From the NCBI RefSeq assembly GCF_010183535.1, contig NC_071332.1, positions 13,640,001-13,704,000 on the forward strand: DNA of 64,000 nt, written 5' to 3'. This stretch comes from Caenorhabditis remanei (taxonomy: Eukaryota; Nematoda; Chromadorea; Rhabditida; Rhabditidae). The position numbers and the translations under genes are program-made. Below, in pieces: positions 44,229 through 56,154 of the stretch (position 1 is its first letter; each line of letters begins with the position of its first letter). Below the pieces are notes generated by a model, which searched no databases, had not been told where the DNA came from, and saw nothing but the letters and a program-made list of their open reading frames with translations.

Positions 44229-45551
44229 TGGATGTAGAGAAACAAGAGCAATGCAAGAAACCGTGCAAAGATGAAGCAGTTTGTAAGTATTTTCTATTTT
44301 TCCAAGTTTTTATGTACTTTTGTGCCCATAAAGGAAGGGTTTTCCCTTTAGGAGCACAAGTCAGGCAGGGTAGACATGAAGAGTGTTAGATAACGGAGAG
44401 GGAGTGAAGGCAACGAAGAGACGACGGAGATAGTGAGGAGAGACGGTGACGAGAGGACTAAGAGAGTGTTAGGCTAGAAGAAAGATAGAGAAAGGGCTAA
44501 GTTTATAGTGATTTTAGGCCTAAGTGTATGAAGATGTGAGAAACCTGAAAAGAGAGAGAGAACGAAGAATTGGTGGTAATTATAAAGATTTATTATTGTG
44601 GTTAAAGTGAGAACGCTTGGTGATTCGCGTTGTGAATGTTATTATCATATTAGAAAATATATTAAATTAGGGAAAAAAAGGGAGAGACGTGACAGCGGTC
44701 CGTTGTCCTTCCAAACCATTCGAACTTGCCTCCGTTCACGGCAGCCCCTCTCATGACAAGTGAGTCGCGACGCAGCGAAGTGTCCAGCAGAGCGCGGATG
44801 CAGCGGGACAGTGAAGAGGAAAACAGAAGGAGGCGATTCCAGGGAAAAGGACGACGGGGAAGCTGAAAAGGCGGGTTAGAAGGACGGAGCTTTGCTCCTT
44901 TTACTGATTTGGATCAGATATTTTTATATTATTGTATTTAGTATTTATTATGCAAGAGTACGACTTGTGGAATGAATAATTCCACAACATGTACGAAAAA
45001 ATATATTTTCAGTTTACATTGCCATCAACACTATTCTGTACCTGATCCCTCCAGTATTCCTTGTCACTATTGGAATCTTGAACATTGACGACTCCACATT
45101 CACCATCTGGATATTCTTGACCTCTTCACTGATGCTAGTATACATCGCCTCTTATTGGATGAATCTGTTGAATGAAGCGAAATACACGAGCACTGTCACT
45201 GAAAAATCGGAAGTTCTTTCGGAAGAAAAATATTTAAAAACGAAGGACACGATCGAACACCACCAACTACTCATGAAGATGATTTTCTACTTATTGTAAG
45301 TTTTCTGCTGCTCAAAACTTCTGAGCCAATCAATTACTTTTTTCAGATTCTCATACGGGTTTTGCTTCAGTATCCAAATGATTGCTCTCGGATCTCAACG
45401 CTTGGATTATCACATTGAAATCTTGGTTTTCTGTTGCTTCTTCCTATTTTTCTATATGATTGAATTCGCTCGTTTCTTCCAATTGCAAATTTTACGTTGG
45501 CAAGAGGGAGTTTATGAGAAAACTATTGAGCATCTGAAGTTGTTGGTATAA
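44229..45551 (+). CDS. Four-pass membrane protein, family member 4
   Basis: First exon 44229-44283 (MDVEKQEQCKKPCKDEAV) ends GCAGTTT in phase 1, the same junction as in members 1 and 5. After a 730-base intron, exon 2 (about 45012-45296) gives YIAINTILYLIPPVFLVTIG, IWIFLTSSLMLVYIASYWMN and a charged stretch (TEKSEVLSEEKYLKTKD). Exon 3 (about 45346-45551) gives FSYGFCFSIQMIALGSQR, a last helix and FQLQILRWQEGVYEKTIEHL. About 180 residues with four hydrophobic segments. Open sequence after the stop (45598-45692) could be an alternative last exon but needs a weak donor. The large first intron carries an unusual purine-rich insertion. Confidence 0.65.
44330..44907. mobile_element. Purine-rich insertion in an intron, type unknown
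   Basis: The intron is far longer than in paralogues because of about 580 bases that are G/A-rich and more GC-rich than their surroundings. The left end has the hairpin AAGGG-TTTT-CCCTT (44337-44354). The right end has the hairpin GGAGC-TTT-GCTCC (44886-44898), followed by CTGA at 44904-44907. A 3' hairpin close to CTRR is what Helitrons show, but no 5' end, helicase or second copy is seen, so the class is open. A nearby palindrome, TTGTGGAAT/ATTCCACAA, lies at 44965-44987. Confidence 0.4.
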
Positions 45552-46138
45552 AATTGTTCTCTTTCTATTTGGTTTATAATCTCTATTATTCAGCAGACAT
45601 GTTCCAGAAATGTACGAGTTACAGAACTGCGTCATTCAAATCTACAATGACTTGGATTTGATTCTGAATCAACTGAAATTCATGTTTTTTGTATGCTACT
45701 TCTGACGTCTTCTAGACCAATTTCAGTTCATTCAGTCACAATAACTCTCAGGTTTTGTATTTAGACTGACGTTGATTCATTTCTGATTCCAGATTTTGTA
45801 GCAGATTTTCTGGATTAAATACTCCGAATTTTTGCCTGAATTACAAGATTGGCTCGTCCGAATCTGTCCATTTCATTTCTTTTTAATTTTTGTCAAGTGA
45901 ACCAAAACATGAGAAATGTCGAACGATGCGATTGGCGGATGACCACAAATCGAATGTGATAAGATATGGGGGAGAAGTTTTTTGTCCCTACAATTTTTTA
46001 GTAGAAGGCAGATTTTTTCTTCTCAATTTTCGAAAACCTGATTTCATATATTTGTTCTGAATCGTCTTTTTTTGCGTTCAATATTTCAATTGACTATTTT
46101 TTTCAGTTTATGATTTTCAGAGAAAGCTTCAATAAATT
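45552..46138. other. Intergenic region
   Basis: About 590 bases. It contains a short open stretch (45598-45692) that might be leftover coding sequence of the membrane family, then AT-rich sequence before member 5. Confidence 0.35.
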
Positions 46139-46851
46139 ATGCCAATGAGATCAATTTCAATCAAAAAAATCGCTAAGAGAAAAGCAGTTTGTAAGTGTTT
46201 TTCTCTAGAAAATATTTTTTATTTTTTATTTTTCAGTTCTGATCCTTATCTCCAATGTCATCTTCTTCACAATTCCTCTTTACTTTCTTGTAATTGGTAT
46301 TTGGAAAGTCACGAGTTGCCCCGGAAACGCCTTCCTCCCACCATGGATGATCATTGTCGCGTTTCTGATAGTAATTGATAGACTGATATTCTGGAGACGC
46401 ATTGTGAATGAGACGAAATTCGAGAAGACTTTTCCGAGACCCAGTATAATCGGAAGTATGGAAAGAATCAAGACTTGGGAGGAGAATCGAGTTTGGAGTT
46501 CATCGAGAACTCTATTGGGATTCATGGCAGTTGTAAGAGTTGTCCTGTTTTCAAGGTATGGAAATTTGCACTTCAAACTTTATATTTTTTCCTAAGAATT
46601 TATTATAATTTCTCAATAGAAAGTGCTTTTTCAGCGTGCTCATTGGAAAACTTTGGAGCTACGAAGTCATCAAGAATGATCAATGTGACCATCTTGTCTC
46701 CTATTCCATCGTTATTTTCTGCATCTTCTCTATCATTATTTATTTGTTCTTCTTCATCGGAACAATGTATATCCACATTGCTGAATGGTTGAGGAGTCTC
46801 GAGAAAACAATGGTTTCTTGTGTGAATCGAGTGATGAAACTTGAAGAATGA
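46139..46851 (+). CDS. Four-pass membrane protein, family member 5
   Basis: Best-preserved member with member 1. Exon 1 (46139-46190, MPMRSISIKKIAKRKAV) is basic and ends GCAGTTT in phase 1. Exon 2 (about 46237-46554) gives ILISNVIFFTIPLYFLVIG, TSCPGNAFLPPW, MIIVAFLIVIDRLIFWRRIV, NETKFEKTFPRPSIIG and an Arg/Ser-rich stretch with WSSSRTL. Exon 3 (46635-46851) gives LIGKLWSYEVIKNDQCDH, a long helix region with FFFIGTMYIHIAEWL and CVNRVMKLEE. About 195 residues; four passes with a basic cytosolic loop. Function unknown; the shared signature is CPGN, LP-x-W, VIDR and FExxFPRP. Confidence 0.75.
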
Positions 46852-47238
46852 AGAGCGATTATTACATTTTTGAAATTTTGCTATGTACATAAATAGTAAA
46901 ACAAGAAATACAAGTAAAAGAAACGTTTGAATTGCAAATAAAGTTTTTTTGTTTTCTGTTTACAGTGAATTGATTTGGCATGATGGAATAAATTGATGGG
47001 GTCGAGTATGGGATGCCAAGTGGCACTAGGTCAAAAACTAATGAAAAAATACCAGCTTAGTTTAAAATTTTGAGAATTTAAAGCTTTTGGCGTATGATAT
47101 GAGGGATACTGTTGTTAAAGGAGAAGGATTATTAGGGATTTTGGTTATTCTGAAACTCCGAATACTGCTAATAAGAGGGGTTATTTTGTGTTCTTAGTAA
47201 ATACAAGAAAGGGTCTTTAATTTCAACGAATGGAATGC
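46852..47238. other. Intergenic region between convergent genes
   Basis: About 390 bases between two 3' ends. An AATAAAG signal near 46938 probably serves membrane family member 5. Nothing else. Confidence 0.4.
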
Positions 47239-49171
47239 TTATACTTTCGGTGTCTCAACTGGCTCTGTTGGTTTTGGAATCGAAGGAATCACGTCTCCGA
47301 CGGCACTCTTTGCTCCATATCCTGCTTTGGTCCACTCGGCTGGGACTCCTTTTCCGTAGATTTGGAAGACAATGTTGGCAACGAAAAGAGCGACGAAGTA
47401 TACCATCCACACCCACCACCACTCGTCCCAGGTGTCATTTGTAACGAAAATATTGACGACGACTGGAGCGATGAGGGAGGCGAGGCAGTTGAGGAATGAG
47501 TTGACACCCATTATGAAGTGATTGTGCTGGCTGAAATTAGGTTGATATCAATATATGTAGGTGTGTCTGTAAATCCAATGGTGTTCCATCTAACCGGCCT
47601 ATCCCCTCTATCATCTCTTGAATTTTTTGTTGTTTTAAAATTTTGAATATTTGACTTTATAATTCTTTCCGGAATGTAATCCCTCTTCCCCACTCCGTTT
47701 TCACATGTTTTTTTTGTAGAAGTGAGTGTTTGTAACACTGATCTTCGTGTCTATCACTCGAGTTATCTTCCTTTTTCAATGCCTATCTATTTGTGTGTCG
47801 GTTTGCCTATAATAAGAACTTACGCAGCATAGATAGCCGAACTTCTGAAGAAAGCACCACAGTTGAATCCAATGATTGAGCAAGAGAATATGAGCATGCA
47901 CAGTCCAAGAACTGGTTCAGATGTTGGGATGAGAGCAAGACCTAGGAAAGAAATACTCATTCCACCCAACGCCAAATTGTTGAAAATCTTGACAGAAGTT
48001 TGTGGAGTGCAACATCTCATTTTATCAGCGGCATATCCGGCGGCAATTTTCAAGAAGAATGTGACGACTTGAGGGATTGCACTGAATGTTCCGGTTTGCT
48101 CGACTGCGAATCCCATCACTTTGTTCAGGTACGTTGGTGAGAACTGCATCGTCAATTGGATTCCCATGAAATTTCCGATAGCTGAGATCCAGATGGAATA
48201 GATGACAGGATCAGTGAGGATAGCCTTGAGGGGAACAGCTTCACGCTTTCCCTCTCCTTTGTCTCTTTGGATCTTTTCGAGTTCCTTGGTGCTGACGAAT
48301 GCGTGACGGGTTGGGTTCTCTCTATAGAAGAAGTAAAAAAGAATGAAGAGACCGAATGTGACAACAGCATGAATGTAGTAGACAGCTGGCCATCCGAGGG
48401 AAGATGTACACAATGCTCCAGCCACAGGCATGGTGAAAATTGGACCAATCTAAAAAATGATGTTACTTTTTAATAAACTTTTCAGATGTTTTTACCTGGA
48501 AGAACGTGGTCAATACGGCAATGTACAGTGCATTCTGAACTTGCATGGACCATTGACGAGTGCAGATTCCAATAAGTGTGAATCCAGTGGAGAGTCCAGC
48601 ACCTTGGAGGAATCTCATGACAAGGAGTGGGTAGAATCCAATGTATGCCATCCATGGGATAAGAGCAGTAGTCACTGCGGAAAGCATTCCCATCCAGAAA
48701 CAGACAGAGCGGGATCCGAATTTCTGAAGAAGGGAACAATAAAATCAATTTCAATTGCAATAATTTGTTACTCACCCCAATTAAAAGCATGACTGGATAA
48801 ACTGCAACCATTGCTCCGACAGCTACCAATGAAAACAGCAAACTCTTCTCCGATGGTGTGTAGTTATACCTTCCATCTGCAATCTTGTGCTCCATATGCT
48901 CCACGTTTTCTCTCAATGTTCCAGATCCATTCACCAGCGTCATCTCCATATCCTCTAAATTCGATAAAGCGGAATGATTGCCTACTTGAGCTCCATCTCC
49001 AGACATACAAATGATTGTAAAATTCAGTGTGAGGGTGTCAGATTGAGCAATTGACAAACATAATGTGACAATTATCAGAATAATGAATCGAGTTTTGTGG
49101 TGGAAGTTGAGGTCTTCTTCAGATGTGTTTTGCACTTGAGAGAGCTTTCGGGATACTGAGAAACCGACCAT
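47239..49171 (-). CDS. SLC17-like major facilitator transporter
   Basis: Twelve-pass solute carrier of the major facilitator superfamily, most like the SLC17 (phosphate/sialin/vesicular transport) group. Exon 1 (49171 to about 48776) starts MVGFSVSRKLSQVQ, has a first helix with LIIVTLCLSIAQSD, then a large luminal loop with N-glycosylation sites (NFT, NHS, NGS), then LLFSLVAVGAMVAVYPV. Exon 2 (about 48724-48497) has RFLQGAGLSTGFTLIGICTR. Exon 3 (about 48450-47821) has IGPIFTMPVAGALC, GWPAVYYIHAVV, a basic cytosolic loop (STKELEKIQRDKGEGK) and four more helices. After a 290-base intron, the last exon (about 47532-47239) ends with WWWVWMVYFVALF and a Pro-rich tail. No lesion seen; substrate unknown. 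Confidence 0.87.
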
Positions 49172-52100
49172 TCTGAAACGAATAACGGGAAATTATTGAG
49201 AAGAAATTCAAAATGTTTAGAAAGTTTCAAACTGGAACGAAACCAAAGGTGATAGTCCATATTTATAAAAGAAACATTTAAACTGGTATTTGAAACTCAA
49301 TGTGCCTTTCTGACTCCTGCTAGCACCCTTATATAGGTGTCGAAAAAACGGAGACGCAGTAGTTGAAAAAGAGGGCGGGTAGGATCAAAAGTTGGTTCAA
49401 ATGATGATAGTGATACTGTAGACCCAAAATGACGACACAAGTTTCCTTCGTGGTCAGTCATCCTTCCTACCCAGCAAAGAACAAACAATTGGATAGGAGG
49501 AAGAAATGCAGAGAGCTGAAAGGATAAGCTGAAAGGGTGGAGCATAAAAAAAGAAGAGCATGTAAAGATAAGAAATTTCATTTTACAAAAACAAAAAGTA
49601 TGGGTTCTATAAAACCTTCATTCACTTAAAATGTTTCGAGATCAAAGCTTCAAAACGGATAGTCATGTGACGTTTTTTTCTGCAAATAAAGATCAAAAAG
49701 ATCAATCAACATTAAACAGATCTTAGAAGAACATATATTTTGGGTTTCAGAAAACTTTAGAAATGAAAGTATGGGCTCAAACCATTTTCAGAAAATCGAG
49801 GATACAGAAAGTTAGAAATTTCATTTCGACTCAAACAGTTTAAAAGATTTAAAAACAAGTTTTGACATAACTTGCCGAGTTAACTATGAAAAATCTTAAA
49901 GCTTTCATGTAAAATAAGCAAGAACGTTATATCCCGAGCCAAATGAAAGGTGTTTACTTGTAAATGGTTCTTGATCAAGCGGAGAATCTCGACAAACAAA
50001 GAAAAATTGAGAACTATTGCTTAAAATGTCAAAATCTCTTCCACAAATTAGTGGGACTTGATGAAAAAATCGAAACTTTATCTTGTTTTGTTTTTCACAG
50101 TTTACCAGGTTTCCTGACTTTTTTACTTGAAAAGATTCTGGGGTTCCAATAAATTTCCAAATACTTCTGAAACCTGTTTTTTGAATAAAAACCTTTTTAG
50201 AAAGTTTGCTCCAATTGTGCTCCGAATGGGCTCCAGCCTTGCAGTATTACTTTTAGTAGCAGATGGAAACTTTCCGAGCCCTCCAAAACGTCCAAATTGT
50301 CCCCATTACCACTCAGAATGTCCTTTCTGCAATTTTTTCCCATTTCAATTTTCCAGCTTCTTTTTTGTACATCCCAGTTCAAAAAGATGCTTAGATGATC
50401 TAATTGTACCCTTTCTTCAATCTTAATGAACCCCATCATATCCGATCAATCAACTAATAGAAATTCCTCGTACACATCGTTGCATTTCGTACTCATCATT
50501 GCTATTTTTGTGTTCTTCCCTCTACTCGATTTCCAAAAATCGCCCGAGACTGACTTCGTGACGCAGTCGTTATTCGTACACGAAATGATCTTCTCTGTTG
50601 TCTCACTGATGTTTCTCTAGTTTCCGAAAAGAGAAGTGATATGATCTTTTGAAGATGAACCCCCATGTGAGCGTGTGTTCTGTGATACGATTCATTGATG
50701 TGATAGTTGGGAAACGAGAAGAGAAGATGATGTGTGGAAAAGGGAAAAAGGGGGGGGGAATAGGCTCATTTGCATGAACTGTACGCCAAATTACTACGTC
50801 ATGAGTTCGGTCAGACTGAGTGTTGTCCTGGTTTTTTTTCTGGATGCAAAAGGACAAGTTTCAGATAGTTTCGAGGGAACTTTCAGAGATAAAGCAACTG
50901 GATTGGCATTTAGTCTGATATTCAGATAGATCCATAACCTTTGTACGAGAAAGCTAGTCCATTCTCCAATTGGAGGGCATTAGAATTTCAAACAAAAACA
51001 AGATAATTTACGTTAGAGCCTACTGTTCTGAAATGTGCATTGGGCTTCAAATACCTAGGAATTTGCTCTCCGAGTTCATCTGTACCATACCACGAACTTA
51101 TTCAAATTTCTACCAATTCCTCGATGTTCGACTTTTTTCCCGTCCGACCCACTCGCACTCCCCGGTCAATCTCGTACGGACTCTCCCTCATTCCTATCTT
51201 TTCCTGTTCCTCTTGTTTTTCACACTTTCAATTTTTCACACATTTGCGATAATAATAATGATATTCTTTCACGTCACCTTTATGTGATCTCAGATAGACA
51301 TTTCGACAAAGTTTGACCAACATCTTCATCAAGTGGCAGTCTTTTTTTAACGACCCTTTTTACCGGGGCAAGAGACAATTTATTTAAATTTATGGTTGTG
51401 TTTCCGCAAACTCACTCAGCTGTCGGGCGGTTTTATTGAGATTGTCTACAAAAATCAGTTTTCTCTCTCAATTATCATCTCAAACTACAAAGCTTATTTT
51501 TGAGAGTCTGGAACAATGGGAATCTCTTAAACTTGTCATATTCGAGGGAGGGTATTTAGTGAATATGCACAACAACTAAGAAACAATATACAGCGTTGTC
51601 AAAAACTTCTGGCATCTCAAAACCGTCGTAGTAATTAATTAGAATAATAAATCACCGTCGCCATAGAAACTGTGCAAATGCAAGCCACGATCTTTGGAAC
51701 TTCTCCCGTTTTGATATTTGATAGATCATCATGATTTTATAGATCTTTGGCATTTGGACAACACTGTTCCATATCTCACTTCTTTCAAAGTCTATGAGAG
51801 TCTCTTCAACCACTATCTTCTTTTCAAATTGCCACTATCAAGTCGAGTTCAAAAAATCACATTTGATTAATGAACGTTGAGAGATGATTTGCGCGGCGGC
51901 GACGGGAGAAGAAGATGGCGACAAAGAAAAAGAAGTCGATGGAAATGAAATGGGGACAAAAAGAGATACAGACACTAACAAAACACAAACAAGAAGTATA
52001 AGAAAATGATGACCGACAAGCAGATTTTGATGAGCGGGGATCGAAAACAGTGACCCTTCAAACCATAGTTTTGCCTACCAGAGCTCATATTCACAATGTT

Positions 52101-52921
52101 AATTTCTTCATTTTTTCTCGACAAAATATACAAAGAAAAGTTAGAATAGGCAACAATGAATGCCTTTCAAATATAAACAGTTTCGAGAGTTCAGAAACTC
52201 GAACACAACATGATTCCTAAAAAAATATTTCAACACAAAAAAAAACAACATTTTCGGCAATTTATTATACATACATGTACATAGTTAGTGAAAATCATAT
52301 TTTGTTTTGTATTTATTTTGTTTTTTATTTTTTATCCTTCCCTTCCTTCTTAGGCTTTTTTAAAACATAAAAACTGGTTATGACACCCGGATGAACACAC
52401 ATTACTTGCATTGACACAGTTTTCTAGATTATTGAGCATTGACACTCCTGGAAACGTTGGTATTCCATCGGGCCATGATTGTATTTTGTTCTCGAAGTCT
52501 GCTCATGACTAATCTTTTCATGTGAATTGAACTGGAAATATGTGATCTAGAGTCTAGAAAGTGTGTCTAAAGTACGTAAATTAGCGTCCAGATACCAATG
52601 AGTTTGTTCGCTGGTGAGTAATTAATAGGAACAATCAAAGTCTGAGTAGGCATACAGCGAGTATTAGTTTTTGTAATCTATTAGGTCTGTTCCAAGTCCC
52701 TATAAGTATTGAGCAAGACCTTCTGAAATCTATTCACGCCTTCTGCTTTTCCAATCTCATTAGTGGGAGGAACGTAATACGTGACTTCTTCACTCATCTC
52801 TCTTATTTTGTTTTCTGGTTTCCTCTTTTTCTACTTTTTGTTTCGCTGGTGACTTTTCTCAGTATTTCTTTTGAAACTTTATATTCTCACTCTCTATTTT
52901 ACTATTCTATTTCAAAATTTC
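49172..52921. other. Gene-poor region of 3.7 kb
   Basis: The largest gap in the window. Above the transporter start there is a possible promoter (TATATAGG near 49331). Further right there are only short frames without motifs, A/T- and C/T-rich stretches, a G8 run near 50750, and a sequence at 52035-52095 that has a B-box-like TTCGATCC (minus strand) but does not fold as a tRNA. The last part (52800-52921) leads into the chemoreceptor gene. I see no gene here, though RNA genes without clear structure could be missed. Confidence 0.45.
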
Positions 52922-54227
52922 ATGGGAATCGTCGTGGATCCAGCATGGTATTTCTACAGTATGCACTTCACAGCTCTGCTTACTACACCAATCAACTTCA
53001 TAGGAGTTCTTATTATTTTATTTTGTCAGAAGAGTCAGCTGGCGTCATTGAGGTGGCATCTGCTGACTTATCAGGTTTGTCATGAGTGAGACATTCGGAT
53101 AAACAGATTTTCAGATATGCTCCATGACCACCGACTTTTTCATCAATATAGGCACTTTGCCAGTTGTCTATTCTCCATTTCCCATTGGAAGACCTCACGG
53201 AATTTTTACTAGAATATTCCAGTTTTTTGGTATTTCATTGAGTACAGAGGCACAGTGTGTGAGTTAATATGAACTCTTACATTGAGGAAATTTTAGTTTT
53301 TAGATAATGGTCTTTGTTTCCATTTTTATTACAGCTGGCAGTGTGGAACTACTATTTTTTCTTCGTTATCAAGCAATACTTCCTCATAGCCACCCTTATA
53401 AACTTACCACTTTAATATCTGTTATTCTGGTATCTCTCTATCAAGTTGTTCTTATTACTATCATGATTATCAGTTTCCATTCCGCGGTACCGGATCAAGA
53501 AGTTGCCAGAGCACAATTCGCAAATCTCTACCCAGAGCTCCAGTATCTCGTCATAGATGAACACGTGTATTTTGTATGTGTTATAGTCGAACTGGTCCAC
53601 GTCATATTCTTGTTCTCTTGTTTCTTTCGGTTAGGTCTCGGAATGATTACAGTAATTCTACTAATTTGGATATCGAATATATCACTACACAGATTCGATT
53701 TGTCGGCAAAAACTCGAAAGATACATTTGCAACTAATTCGAAATTTGTGTTATCAGGTAGGGTATTGTCATCATTTTCTGTCATATGGTTTTCCCTCCGT
53801 TCTGAGAATTTTGAATTCTAACGATGACGAATCTCAATTCTTGTTATAAAAACAGGCAAAAGTTTTCAGATCTCTGTTCCAATATTTGCATTTTACGGTC
53901 CTCTTTTTGTGGTGATTGCTCCACTGATGTTCACGATACCGAATACTCAAAGTAAGAGAGATCATAACAAAAATAAGGAAAAAACTTTTATAACGGTTTC
54001 TGACATGCTTCATACTTACAGTGTCCTTCTTTATCTCTTTACTTTTTATGTCATTCCACACATTCTTGGGTACTATCAGTATGCTTTATTTCAATCGTCA
54101 TTATCGACACTGGTTGATCTCAACGGTTCGAAGCAAGTCACTTACCACTACTATACCGACCTCAAAATTTATGTTGGCTGCTAGAGAAAACTATAATGTA
54201 TCTAGAAATGTATCGGCTGTGTTTTGA
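52922..54227 (+). CDS. Serpentine chemoreceptor, sri/srh-like
   Basis: Seven-pass chemoreceptor of the Str superfamily. The start at 52922 (MGIVVDPAWYFYSMHF) is the first ATG in the frame. Exon 1 carries TPINFIGVLIILFCQKSQ and RWHLLTYQ. Exon 2 (about 53115-53259) carries ICSMTTDFFINIGTLP and YSPFPIGRPHGIF, resembling the class I motif. Exon 3 (about 53304-53757) carries three more helices with DQEVARAQFANLYPELQYL, then KTRKIHLQLIRNLCYQ. Exon 4 (about 53870-53951) gives SVPIFAFYGPLFVVIAPL. The last exon (about 54022-54227) gives SFHTFLGTISMLYFNRHYR. The frame holds through all junctions. The class call (sri rather than srh) is tentative; ligand unknown. Confidence 0.75.
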
Positions 54228-54568
54228 AGTATATAGGTTTTTCAAAATAAATTTTTTTCAAAGAGTAACAAAAATATTTTTTCGTACTCTAGAACGTAAA
54301 AATCAAACTGTCTAAAATGCTCTGAAAATCATTCAAAACTTGTATATATTACAATACACTTATTGGTAGGGCTGAAAACATTTCACCCAGTAAGCAATTA
54401 CTCACAAGAAAACTATTTAATAATTTATCGCAACTCAGCATTTGATGGAACTTCAGACGGTAACATTCAAAATGGGCCCCCACCCTAATTCAAATACAGC
54501 CCCCCATGTTGTATATAAGTACAACCCCCCACCTCCATCCAACACTCATCAACTTGTTTATCAAGTTG

Positions 54569-54586
54569 CCCCCCCCCCCCCCCCCA
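54569..54586. repeat. Poly-C run (18 C)
   Basis: Uninterrupted C18 within a C-rich stretch (54470-54625) that has several CCCCCCACC blocks. The opposite strand is strongly G-rich. Likely unstable in replication and in sequencing. Confidence 0.9.
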
Positions 54587-54737
54587 CCGTGTTTTTCAAG
54601 TTGCGCCCCCCACCGGTCGTCATAGTTTCGAATGAAAATGTGCTCGACGACTGGTTGTTTTTTAACTTTTCAAACTTGTTTTGTTGATTTTTTTCTATAA
54701 TTTTTATTCTTCTCATTTAAAATTAATTCCAGAAGGT

Positions 54738-54866
54738 GAATAGGTGGGGGGTTAATATTGAATAGGTGGGGGGTTAATATTGAATAGGTGGGGGGTTAAT
54801 ATTGAATAGGTGGGGGGTTAATATTGAATTGGTGGGGGGCTAATATTGAATTGGTGGGGTGTTAAG
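54738..54866. repeat. 22-base G-rich minisatellite, about six units
   Basis: Unit GAATAGGTGGGGGGTTAATATT repeated at 54738, 54760, 54782 and 54804, with two diverged units at 54826 and 54848. Each unit has G6 preceded by GGT, so the array could form G-quadruplexes. The minus-strand F-box gene ends inside the last two units. Confidence 0.9.
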
Positions 54867-55944
54867 TTTAACAAGAGAAAATTGAAGAGTTTTCGCAAAA
54901 TACAAAACTAAATGTATAACCGTATCAGTATCAGCTACCCGGAAATACCATCTTCCTCTATCAACTTTTCGACGGGGATTCGGAAAGTATGGCTTGCCGA
55001 ACAGTGCATGTAGTTCTTGCTCTTTGAGGGGTTCTTCGTCCAGATACCCGATGAAAACTCGTTTCAACTTATTAGAATTGAGATAATTCTGAAAATTATG
55101 TTTTTTTTTGTTCCTAGAAAGAACCCAGCCACTGACCTCCTTCAATTCAAACAATTCCTCCGCTGTAACAGCGTTCACAAAATAGTTTCCGGCCGAGAAA
55201 TGATGGAAATTTTTGAGGGGCACATCAACAAAAAATTGCACAGCTTCCAACGTTTTCGCTGTTTTCCACTGATCCGACTCTACGATACCATCAAAAATCC
55301 ATTTCTTATGCGGCGAATTCGCTGACGAATAGAAGCATAACTCTTTCAAATACTTCGGGTTCATATGTGGGAGAACATCCATTACTTGACTATGAGTCTT
55401 AGTTGTCATTGCAAATATTTGAGTTTTGATTGGAATAGGTTTTGCCTTCAGAATACGTTTGAATTCGTCTGGAATATTTGGAGCGGTCAGGCTGAAGCTT
55501 AGGAGAACTGAATTTTTTTGGTGAGACATGATTTGCTCGAATTCCCGACAGAAAACTTCTACGAAATCTTCATTTTCCAGTAAATATGTCTTCGATTTCG
55601 TTCTTCTTGAACATACAATTTGACATCCTTTTTCATGCTTCTGGTATTCGATATGAGGCGCCTCATTCTCTGATAAACCCTTCAGGAATATTTTGATCTG
55701 CTCAGAAGTCATATGTATTCCAATGATTTCGAGATGGAATTCTGGCTTTTCATCATCAATAAAATTTCGGAAGTCGCGAGATACTTTTCGCAGTTTCAGG
55801 CTGGAATTGAAAATATTTTTCTCAATTTGATTCAACAAAAACTCACATCGATTGGAAATTTGACTTCTCCAGAATATTCTTCATCACTACTTCTGGCATA
55901 TCGGTCAGACCAACTCTTGGACGTCTTTTCCTATGGTTTGGCAT
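54840..55944 (-). CDS. F-box protein with FTH/DUF38-like C-terminus, copy 1
   Basis: Nematode F-box protein, a likely substrate adaptor of an SCF-type ubiquitin ligase. Exon 1 (55944 to about 55850) has a basic start (MPNHRKRRPRVG), then the F-box LTDMPEVVMKNILEKSNFQS. Exon 2 (about 55801-55139) has ILKLRKVSRDFRNFIDD, then a long FTH-like region with VLPHMNPKYLKELCFYSS and QWKTAKTLEAVQFFV. A 48-base intron without stops follows, then exon 3 with VFIGYLDEEP and RGRWYFRVADTDTVIHLVLY. The last eight residues (LNTPPIQY) and the stop come from the G-rich minisatellite. The frame is intact. The neighbour at 56155-57255 is a diverged tandem copy. Confidence 0.8.
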
Positions 55945-56154
55945 GATATTGAAACTGAATTGAGTGTTAGAAATGAAGAATATAACTATGCGTTCGAAAA
56001 CGAAATATGTGGAAAAGTGGAATGATAAGAAATGTGTCATATCAAGGAAATATAACTGATTTCTTGGTCAAGGAATCATAGAAATGATGTCAGATATTGA
56101 TAGTATTGTAACTTTAAAGAAAAACTTGAGAAACAAAACAAATAAAACGATTTA

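Noticed and set aside
49964..50152. Plus-strand frame in the gene-poor gap
   Set aside because: Isolated, no motif, no neighbouring exons.
52020..52100. tRNA-like sequence with GAGCTC...GGTAGG and TTCGATCC on the minus strand
   Set aside because: The T-stem and acceptor stem do not pair, so at most an old relic.
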